A DNA stretch of 9,828 nucleotides from Synergistaceae bacterium. GTDB taxonomy: Bacteria; Synergistota; Synergistia; Synergistales; Synergistaceae. A program made the position numbers and the translations under genes. This document shows, piece after piece, positions 1-5,554 of this stretch. Numbering within the stretch: position 1 is the stretch's first letter; the number at the start of each line of letters is the position of its first letter. The DNA lies in assembly GCA_028702015.1 (NCBI GenBank), contig JAQVPO010000027.1:1-9828 (forward strand), read 5' to 3'. The notes under the pieces are model-generated. The model was not told the origin of the DNA and made no database searches. It saw only the letters and a program-made list of their open reading frames with translations.

Positions 1-428
1 CGCCTGAGATCCAGGTAACGGAATTTAAGTCTGAGGTCTTCATTGACAGAATCCGCGTTGTCCATTTCAAAAGGAATGAGCTTTGAAGGAGCCAGTATTA
101 TGAAATCATCTACAAGAAGCTCGACAGCTCCTGTCGCAAGGTCAGGATTTTCAGTTCCCTCCGGGCGTCTGCGCATAACTCCCTTGACTGCAAGAACATA
201 TTCATTTCTCAGGGACGATGCCCTTTTATGGGCTTCTGCATTCAGTTCCGGGTTAAATACCACCTGTGTTACCCCTGTTTTGTCCCAAAGTTCGATGAAA
301 ATGATGCCACCCAGGTCTCTGCGGCAGCGAAGCCATCCGTTGAGGATCACTCCTTTCCCTGAATCTTCTAACCTCGGTTCTCCGCAGCGCATAGTTCTCT
401 GCCAGGACGAGTCATAATATCTTTCCAT
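1..428 (-). CDS. aspS: Aspartyl-tRNA synthetase, N-terminal part (runs off left edge)
   Basis: This enzyme charges tRNA-Asp with aspartate, using ATP, in the cytoplasm. Only the first 142 or so residues are in the window. They hold the OB-fold anticodon-binding domain: a GWLRCRRDLGG stretch near residues 31-41, FIELWDKTG and TQVVF just after it, then a VKGVMRRRPEGTENP strand-loop typical of AspRS. The visible part ends in FRYLDLRR, the conserved entry to the class II catalytic domain, which lies outside the window. The start is ATG at 428-426, with an AGAGGG-type ribosome binding site a few bases upstream. It lies 111 bases downstream of hisS on the same strand, and a perfect hairpin sits between them. 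Whether the protein is the discriminating or non-discriminating (Asp/Asn) type cannot be judged from this fragment. Confidence 0.95.
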   Translation of the reverse strand, partial: MERYYDSSWQRTMRCGEPRLEDSGKGVILNGWLRCRRDLGGIIFIELWDKTGVTQVVFNPELNAEAHKRASSLRNEYVLAVKGVMRRRPEGTENPDLATGAVELLVDDFIILAPSKLIPFEMDNADSVNEDLRLKFRYLDLR

Positions 429-486
429 AAAAATCCCTCTTTCAAAAATGGTCTGAACGAAACTTCTCTATGCCCATGAGATAAAT

Positions 487-526
487 CAAATGAAACCCCT
501 TATAAATTCAAAAGGGGTTTCATTTG
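487..526 (-). terminator. Perfect hairpin between hisS and aspS, possible terminator or attenuator
   Basis: Bases 487-501 and 512-526 form a perfect 15-bp inverted repeat around a 10-base AT-rich loop. The core is CAAATGAAACCCCT and its exact complement. Read on the minus strand, the stem begins about 13 bases after the hisS stop codon and is followed by ATTTATCTCATGG, a weak, interrupted U-rich tail. The position fits a hisS terminator, but aspS follows on the same strand with no obvious promoter. Partial read-through, attenuation or an RNA-processing role is therefore equally possible. Read on the plus strand the trailing sequence is also only partly T-rich. Confidence 0.55.
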
Positions 527-539
527 CATCGTTTTATGA

Positions 540-1790
540 TTATTTCAGCCTGCTGATTATAGACTCGAGACTTAATTCTTCCTGGGTCCCTTTTTTCAGA
601 TCCTTGAATGTAATAAGGTTTTTGTCAAGCTCTTCCTGGCCGATTATGCAGGCATATTCCGCCAGACTTCCGGCGGATTTCATCTGGCTCTTCATACTGC
701 GTCCCATATAGTCCATGTCGGCAGAAATGCGGTTCTGCCTCAGAGTCCGTACGAGATTCATGATCTCAAGACCAACCTCAGGGCCGGCCGCCACAACATA
801 CACTTTGTTTGAAGGCTCTTTACCAAAGCTGCAGCCCTGTGCTTCCATTGTGAGCACGACTCTCTCAATGCCAGAGGCAAAGCCTACACCGGGAACGTGA
901 GGACCGCCAATGGCCTCTGAAAGATTATCATATCTCCCACCGCCGCAGACAGCATTCTGTGAACCAAGGTCTCCTGATAGGATCTCATATGCTGTTTTAG
1001 TATAGTAATCAAGTCCCCTTACAAGTCTGTTGTCTATTTTGACTGCCGCTCCTATGCGGTCAAGTCCGTTTTTAAGCTGTTCGAAATGATCTTTGCATTC
1101 ACCGCAAAGATGTTCCATGACAGCAGGGGCATCTTCAGTTATCTCTTTGCATATAGGGCTTTTGCAGTCGAGTATCCTTAGCGGGTTTCTGTCGTAACGG
1201 CTTTTGCACGTATCGCACAGTTCGTCATATCTTCCCTTCAGGTATTCCTGGAGAGCTTTTCTGTAAACCGGACGGCACTTGGGACAGCCGACAGAATTGA
1301 GCACTACCTGAAGATTTGAAAGACCGAGGCGGCGGTAAAGTTCCATTGAAAAATCTATTACCTCAAGGTCAACATATGCATCCTGTGCCCCCAGAGCCTC
1401 TATGTCAAGCTGTACAAACTGCCTGTAGCGGCCCTTCTGGGGTCTTTCATAACGGAACATAGGCCCCATAGACCATAGTTTAGCAGGCTGTGAACCTTTG
1501 TACATTTCATTCTCCAGATATGAGCGGACCATGGAGGCGGTAAGCTCCGGCCTCAGTGTTATGCTTCTGCCGCCCTTGTCTACAAAGGTGTACATTTCTT
1601 TTTCTACGACATCGGTCGTCTCCCCTACGCCTCTGCAAAAAAGCTCTGTATGTTCAAAAATAGGGAGATGGACTTCCCTGTAGCCATAGTCATCTGCTAC
1701 ATCTCTGCATATGCCTGTAACATAAGCCCATTTCCATGATTCGTCGCCAAGTATGTCTCTGGTCCCTCGCGGTGCCCTGATAATGTCCAC
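540..1790 (-). CDS. hisS: Histidyl-tRNA synthetase
   Basis: This class II synthetase charges tRNA-His with histidine, using ATP, in the cytoplasm. The 416-residue length is normal for bacterial HisRS. The protein opens with RAPRGTRDIL. Motif 2 is RYERPQKGRYRQF (113-125). The histidine-binding signature LVRGLDYYT spans 256-264, CGGGRYDNL spans 282-290, and motif 3 is GVGFASGIER (301-310). The C-terminal anticodon-binding domain runs from about residue 328. The insertion domain (about 165-235) carries paired cysteines (GCPKC, LCDTC, LDCKSPIC, LCGEC), a pattern I know from Firmicute-like HisRS. The start is GTG at 1790-1788; a GGAGG ribosome binding site lies 8 bases upstream, and no ATG matches the family N-terminus as well. 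The gene is divergent from the L,D-transpeptidase gene and is followed by aspS. Confidence 0.97.
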   Translation of the reverse strand: MDIIRAPRGTRDILGDESWKWAYVTGICRDVADDYGYREVHLPIFEHTELFCRGVGETTDVVEKEMYTFVDKGGRSITLRPELTASMVRSYLENEMYKGSQPAKLWSMGPMFRYERPQKGRYRQFVQLDIEALGAQDAYVDLEVIDFSMELYRRLGLSNLQVVLNSVGCPKCRPVYRKALQEYLKGRYDELCDTCKSRYDRNPLRILDCKSPICKEITEDAPAVMEHLCGECKDHFEQLKNGLDRIGAAVKIDNRLVRGLDYYTKTAYEILSGDLGSQNAVCGGGRYDNLSEAIGGPHVPGVGFASGIERVVLTMEAQGCSFGKEPSNKVYVVAAGPEVGLEIMNLVRTLRQNRISADMDYMGRSMKSQMKSAGSLAEYACIIGQEELDKNLITFKDLKKGTQEELSLESIISRLK

Positions 1791-1839
1791 AACAGCCGCC
1801 TCCTGATAAAAGATTTATATTTATTCTGTTCAAACCGTT

Positions 1840-1869
1840 ATAATACTTCATTATATGCGAACCTTACAA
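1840..1869 (-). promoter_or_regulatory. Candidate hisS promoter
   Basis: On the minus strand, TTGTAA (1869-1864) and TATTAT (1845-1840) are separated by 18 bases and resemble a sigma-70 type -35/-10 pair. They would give a leader of roughly 40 bases before the hisS GTG. A second minus-strand hexamer, a perfect TATAAT at 1855-1850, lacks a well-placed -35. The region is AT-rich, so chance matches are likely. Confidence 0.3.
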
Positions 1870-1889
1870 GTAGCAAAATTTATAATGTT

Positions 1890-1898
1890 TGTTATAAT
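1890..1898 (+). promoter_or_regulatory. Extended -10 promoter for the L,D-transpeptidase gene
   Basis: The sequence TGtTATAAT is a perfect extended -10 element (TGn followed by TATAAT at 1893-1898). It would start transcription near 1905, about 25 bases before the ATG at 1931. No good -35 hexamer is seen at the right distance, which is tolerable for an extended -10 promoter. A further TATAAT at 1881-1886 lies just upstream and is less well placed. Confidence 0.5.
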
Positions 1899-1930
1899 TA
1901 ACGTCGCATCATTTCTCTGGGAGTGTTTTT

Positions 1931-2476
1931 ATGAAAAATATCTTCGCTCTTATTGTGATCACTCTGATTTTTATGTTTTATGCAGACCAAGGCAGCGCAT
2001 CCGCACAATGGCAGCCTAAAGACGGAGAGTGCTGGATAGGGATCAATAAAGAACAGCTTAGGCTGACCCTTTACAAAGGATCGGACCCCGTTAAGACATG
2101 GCAGATATCCATAGGCAAGGGAAAAGGGACTGAGAAAAAATCCCGTTTTGACCTTATCACGCCTTCAGGCACATTCACTATCTACCGAATAGTTGAAGAT
2201 GCCAGTAAACTTGTATATGATCCGGCCTGGTTCAATGAACCCGGAGAGCCTGAAGCCGGGGTCTATGGATCAAAACTGATATCCTTTTACAATAAGTGGC
2301 AAATAGCGATCCACGGAACCAATAATCCATCTTCGATAGGAAAATGGGCAACTCACGGCTGTATAAGGCTTAGAAACAGGGATATCGAAGATTTGGCAAA
2401 AGACGTTAAGCCCAAGATGAAACTGGTAATCGTTGAAAAAGATACAAATATAAAATTTTACAGAGAAACCATATAA
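1931..2476 (+). CDS. Exported L,D-transpeptidase (YkuD domain)
   Basis: The predicted enzyme forms or remodels peptidoglycan cross-links outside the membrane through a catalytic cysteine, and may attach proteins to the wall. Residues 1-25 are a signal peptide: Lys near the N-terminus, a hydrophobic run, then a GSASA cleavage site before QWQ. The YkuD domain follows. LTPSG-type sequence (here ITPSGTFTIYR) precedes the active site, which reads IHG (His128) ... THGCIRL, with Cys144 as nucleophile and His142 beside it. At 181 residues it is a minimal single-domain form, with no LysM or other wall-binding module. The ATG at 1931 has GGGAG 7 bases upstream. It is divergent from hisS and is followed after 62 bases by a small gene on the same strand. 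The transpeptidase fold is clear, but whether it makes 3-3 cross-links or does another acyl transfer is not decidable here. Confidence 0.93.
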   Translation: MKNIFALIVITLIFMFYADQGSASAQWQPKDGECWIGINKEQLRLTLYKGSDPVKTWQISIGKGKGTEKKSRFDLITPSGTFTIYRIVEDASKLVYDPAWFNEPGEPEAGVYGSKLISFYNKWQIAIHGTNNPSSIGKWATHGCIRLRNRDIEDLAKDVKPKMKLVIVEKDTNIKFYRETI

Positions 2477-2522
2477 CTGCGCTCATACCACCCCTCCATG
2501 AAACATCCTAAAATAATTATTT

Positions 2523-2529
2523 AAAGGAG
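2523..2529 (+). promoter_or_regulatory. Ribosome binding site that fixes the start of the small helical protein
   Basis: AAAGGAG lies at 2523-2529. An in-frame ATG at 2530 touches it directly and could not be used. The ATG at 2539 is 9 bases downstream, the normal spacing, so translation should begin there, giving a protein starting MSRAF. Confidence 0.75.
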
Positions 2530-2538
2530 ATGAGCACT

Positions 2539-2769
2539 ATGAGCCGCGCATTTGTAAAAGAGGATGACGGTGAACGGGGAAGCCTGGTCTCCGATATCCA
2601 GCACAGGGAGGCAAAGATAGAGTGGCTTAGGATCCAGGAGAAAAAGCTGGAGATGCTCCTGAATGACCCGAAATCAAAAAAAATTAAACCTCAGACACTT
2701 GAACGCTGGATAAAGGAAACACGTGAAGACATAAAAAAAACGCGAACCGAGCTTGGCTATAAGGACTGA
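2539..2769 (+). CDS. Small MSRAFVKEDDG protein, predicted two-helix hairpin
   Basis: This is a 76-residue, highly charged soluble protein with no signal peptide or membrane segment. It opens with MSRAFVKEDDG, which I recall as the conserved start of small proteins often annotated as GreA/GreB-like, where it precedes a coiled-coil segment. Here two helices follow: about residues 13-42 (rich in Glu, Lys, Leu and Trp) and 52-72, joined by a Lys-rich turn (NDPKSKKIKP). An antiparallel coiled-coil hairpin is the likely shape, as in the N-terminal domain of GreA. There is no GreA C-terminal domain, and the turn is basic where the GreA tip carries acidic residues. A transcript-cleavage role is therefore doubtful. 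It lies 62 bases after the L,D-transpeptidase gene and may be co-transcribed with it. The function is unknown; the RNA-polymerase link is inference only. Confidence 0.8.
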   Translation: MSRAFVKEDDGERGSLVSDIQHREAKIEWLRIQEKKLEMLLNDPKSKKIKPQTLERWIKETREDIKKTRTELGYKD

Positions 2770-3113
2770 AGGCATTGCATAAAGTCAGGCAATTGCTGTA
2801 TCATGGCTTCTTGAATTTTACTGTTCTATTTGATCATTGCGTTTATGAAAAAAAACCTTTAAACTGAACGAGTATTTTGCTATGTCACTACACGGAAGGG
2901 ACGTGAGACAAAAATTGAAAAAAAGCACTGGTGTCTGGTGTGACAGACACATGACCGTTTTCAGCAGATCCTCGCTGACACCCTGCAATTATTATCAATC
3001 CCCGGTTAGCAATGCAGTAGGTTTTTCAACTGCAGCCCCGATATATGGCAAACAGCTCCGAAGATGACCCCTTGATGAAAAAACCAGTACAATTCTTAAA
3101 GGGGGAGTAAGCT
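2770..3113 (+). other. Gene-free stretch upstream of the ABC transporter, with short inverted repeats
   Basis: No credible gene lies in these 344 bases. Visible structure: a 7-bp inverted repeat GTGTCTG/CAGACAC (2931-2937 and 2944-2950, loop of 6), and a 5-bp repeat TCAGC/GCTGA (2961-2965 and 2974-2978). There is also an alternative pairing of GGTGTC (2930-2935) with GACACC (2977-2982), which would exclude the first hairpin. These could be an operator or a folded leader for the transporter, but none is strong. No clear promoter is seen: TTGAAA at 2915 lacks a matching -10, and TACAAT at 3088 is too close to the gene. I do not recognise a known riboswitch. Confidence 0.4.
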
Positions 3114-3899
3114 GTGAATTTAATAAATAAACCGCTCATTGTAGTAGAAAATCTTTGCAAAGGCTTTGAAGATGGAGAAGTGCTCAGGAATGTGAGCTTC
3201 ACGATCCGAGAGGGCGATCTGGCATCTATAATAGGCCCTTCCGGATGCGGGAAGTCCACATTTATGCGCTGTCTCAACTGTCTTGAACTTCTTGATTCCG
3301 GCTCTATTTCTATCGCTGGAGTTACAATATCGCGCAGACCCGGACAGGTTCCCGATGAAAAAATGCTTGACATCGCTCACGAGATAAGAAGCGAAGTTGG
3401 CATGGTCTTCCAAAGCTATAACCTGTTTCCGCATAAAACAATAATTGAGAATATCATGCTTGCTCCTATGGTCGTAAAAAAACAGCCCAAGGACGAGGTT
3501 TATGAGCAGGCAATGAAACTTCTTGACAAAGTCGGACTGAAAGGTTTCGCCTCAAAATATCCGTCAACGCTTTCCGGAGGTCAGAGTCAGAGAGCTGCAA
3601 TCGCAAGGGCGCTTGCAATGAACCCAAGAGTTATGCTCTACGATGAACCCACTTCCGCCCTTGATCCGGAACTCGTCGGAGAAGTTCTCCAGGTAATGAA
3701 AGATCTTGACGCAGAGGGAATGACTCAAATAATCGTCACACATGAAATGAAATTTGCAAGAGACGCATCAGATTACATCATATTTATGGACAACGGTGAA
3801 ATTGTTGAGTACGATGACGGTGATATTCTCTTCACTGCCCCAAAAAGCGAACGTACAAAAGCTTTCCTCCGCCACTTCGTAAATACGGGGGTAGCATAA
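3114..3899 (+). CDS. Polar amino acid ABC transporter ATP-binding protein
   Basis: This is the cytoplasmic ATPase that powers import by the fused binding protein-permease encoded next. All nucleotide-binding motifs are present in order: Walker A GPSGCGKST (41-49), Q-loop Gln100 in MVFQSYNLFPH, signature LSGGQSQ (153-159), Walker B LYDEP (Asp177, Glu178), D-loop SALD, and the switch His210 in VTHEM. The segment between Walker A and the Q-loop has the longer insert typical of HisP/GlnQ-type proteins. The 261-residue length is normal. The signature has Ser where LSGGQQQ is usual in this subfamily, a mild variation. The start is GTG at 3114, 6 bases after GGGGGAG. The stop is 2 bases before the next ATG, so the two genes are translated together. 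The substrate cannot be read from the ATPase. Confidence 0.96.
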   Translation: MNLINKPLIVVENLCKGFEDGEVLRNVSFTIREGDLASIIGPSGCGKSTFMRCLNCLELLDSGSISIAGVTISRRPGQVPDEKMLDIAHEIRSEVGMVFQSYNLFPHKTIIENIMLAPMVVKKQPKDEVYEQAMKLLDKVGLKGFASKYPSTLSGGQSQRAAIARALAMNPRVMLYDEPTSALDPELVGEVLQVMKDLDAEGMTQIIVTHEMKFARDASDYIIFMDNGEIVEYDDGDILFTAPKSERTKAFLRHFVNTGVA

Positions 3900-3901
3900 A
3901 G

Positions 3902-5458
3902 ATGAAAAAACTGACTATATTTCTGGTACTCATTATTCTTATTCTCTCTTCTGCCTGTGCCCTGCAGGCTGAGGAACAGAAAGAACTTAGCTGGGGAGGG
4001 GACTCAGAGGGAGGGTTTCCCTATATGTTCCCAAATCCCAAAAACACAGACGAACTGATAGGCTTTGAAGTAGACATCGTAAATGCACTGGCTGAACAGA
4101 TGGGACGTAAGCCGGTCTATGTGAATAATGCGTGGGAAAACCTCATCCCGGGGCTAAACAGAAAACTTTACGATATTTCGATCAACGGTCTGGAAGTAAC
4201 TCCTGAGCATAAAGAGGTCGTAAATTTTTCAATACCTTACTACAAAACATTTCTGCAGCTTGCCGTGCGCAAAAACGACAATTCGATAAAGACACTCGAA
4301 GACTGCAGAGGCAAAAAAGTTGGCACTCTCAAGGAAAGCTTCGCCCAGGAATTACTTGAAGAGGTTGGCGATATTGATATAAGGACATACAACGTTGAGG
4401 CAAATACTTATGAAGACCTGGCAAATGGCAGGCTTGACGCTGCATTCTTCGATCATCCTATCGCACTCTATTCTGCAGGATTCAATCCGGAGATCAAGTT
4501 TGTCGGCCCTCCTGTCGGCGAACTTGAATACGCGATAGCTATAAGGAAACAGGACAAAGAGCTGCTGACAGAGGTCAACAAGGCTCTTGTCGCACTGCGT
4601 GATTCCGGAAAACTTCGCGAGATTTACGACAGATGGAACCTGTGGACACCTATCATGGCCGCAGAATTCAATGACTACAGCCCTTCCAAGATCGAAGCTT
4701 CAAGATATAACGAATGGGCTGAAACACACAGACCGCATCTTACTTTTGCCAAACGCATTGATAGATACAAAGATGCCCTGCCAGCATTCGGTCGTGCTGC
4801 CATAGTTACAATGCAGGTTTCCATAACTGCTATGATACTGGCTATTACACTTGGATTAACACTTGCCATCACAAGAGTATTCGCGCCTAAGTGGATAGCG
4901 TCGATCGCCACCATGTATATTGAGATAGTTCGCGGCACTCCCGTACTGATACAGCTTTTCTTCATCTTTTACGGACTTCCGAGCATAGGGATAAAGTTCT
5001 CCCCATTCTGGGCAGGCGCAATAGGACTTGGACTGAATTACGCTGCCTATGAAGCTGAAATCTACCGTTCCGGGCTTTTCGCGATACCAAGAACACAGTG
5101 GGAATCCGCTCTCGCTCTGGGAATGACAAGATGGCAGGCAATGAGGGAAGTTATTCTTCCTCAGGCTGTCCGTGTCGTCATCCCGCCGATAACAAACGAT
5201 TTTATCTCTCTGCTGAAAGATTCATCGCTAGTATCGATAATAACTATGGTCGATCTTACAAAGGCATACGGACAGATCTCTGCTACTTACTATGACTATT
5301 TCGGGCCAGGAATAATAGTTGCTGTTATATATCTGATGCTGGGACTGCCCTTTGTACGGTTCGCCCGTTACACAGAGAAGAGGCTGGCTGCAGTCGATAA
5401 GGATGGAAAATACGGACACAGGGAAAATATTTACCGTTCCTCGACCCGTTACATCTGA
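3902..5458 (+). CDS. Fused amino acid binding protein-permease of an ABC importer
   Basis: One 518-residue chain combines the substrate-binding domain and the membrane domain of a polar amino acid importer. Residues 1-25 are a hydrophobic N-terminal signal segment. Residues about 28-250 form a family 3 type II binding domain (GFEVDIVNALAEQMG, NGLEVTPEHKEVVNFSIPY, GRLDAAFFDHP, and the closing REIYDRWN). After a linker, the HisM/GlnP-type membrane domain starts near 292, with several hydrophobic helices and the EAA coupling loop at about 401-422 (ESALALGMTRWQA...PQA), followed by PPITNDFISLLKDSSL. Asp184 matches the ammonium-binding Asp of HisJ-like proteins. The usual carboxylate-binding Arg is His103, so the ligand is uncertain. 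Fusion of these parts is known, for example in GlnP. The signal lacks a good lipobox. The gene is 2 bases from the ATPase gene, and its transcript ends at the terminator at 5482. Confidence 0.94.
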   Translation: MKKLTIFLVLIILILSSACALQAEEQKELSWGGDSEGGFPYMFPNPKNTDELIGFEVDIVNALAEQMGRKPVYVNNAWENLIPGLNRKLYDISINGLEVTPEHKEVVNFSIPYYKTFLQLAVRKNDNSIKTLEDCRGKKVGTLKESFAQELLEEVGDIDIRTYNVEANTYEDLANGRLDAAFFDHPIALYSAGFNPEIKFVGPPVGELEYAIAIRKQDKELLTEVNKALVALRDSGKLREIYDRWNLWTPIMAAEFNDYSPSKIEASRYNEWAETHRPHLTFAKRIDRYKDALPAFGRAAIVTMQVSITAMILAITLGLTLAITRVFAPKWIASIATMYIEIVRGTPVLIQLFFIFYGLPSIGIKFSPFWAGAIGLGLNYAAYEAEIYRSGLFAIPRTQWESALALGMTRWQAMREVILPQAVRVVIPPITNDFISLLKDSSLVSIITMVDLTKAYGQISATYYDYFGPGIIVAVIYLMLGLPFVRFARYTEKRLAAVDKDGKYGHRENIYRSSTRYI

Positions 5459-5481
5459 AACACTGTTATTTGAAAAGACAG

Positions 5482-5516
5482 AACAGTGCCGGTCATTGAT
5501 GACCGGCACTGTTTTT
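5482..5516 (+). terminator. Strong rho-independent terminator after the transporter operon
   Basis: A perfect 14-bp GC-rich stem (5482-5495 with 5500-5513) closes a TTGA tetraloop and runs straight into T5 (5512-5516). It begins 23 bases after the transporter stop. Read on the minus strand, the same hairpin follows recD2 by about 40 bases and is followed by CTGTCTTTTC, so it probably ends both converging transcripts. CACTGTT occurs again at 5461-5467 and could pair with 5482-5488 in place of the lower stem. Confidence 0.93.
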
Positions 5517-5554
5517 ATCTGCTGCTTCCGATTAGGGCAATAACAAACTGCTGT

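Noticed and set aside
43..417. 124-residue plus-strand open frame opposite aspS
   Set aside because: The minus strand encodes a clear AspRS N-terminal domain over the same bases.
2530..2538. Upstream ATG for the small helical protein (adds MST)
   Set aside because: The ATG abuts the AAAGGAG site with no spacer, while the ATG at 2539 is well spaced and gives the recognised MSRAFVKEDDG start.
2882..3067. 61-residue plus-strand open frame in the gap before the transporter
   Set aside because: No ribosome binding site before its ATG, no recognisable domain and an irregular composition; most likely chance.
3065..3093. Promoter with TACAAT at 3088-3093 for the transporter
   Set aside because: No fitting -35 hexamer, and transcription would begin inside the ribosome binding site.
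3902..3976. Lipoprotein signal in the fused binding protein-permease (LSSAC)
   Set aside because: The residue three before the Cys is Ser instead of Leu/Val/Ile, and the protein is already membrane-anchored by its permease domain.
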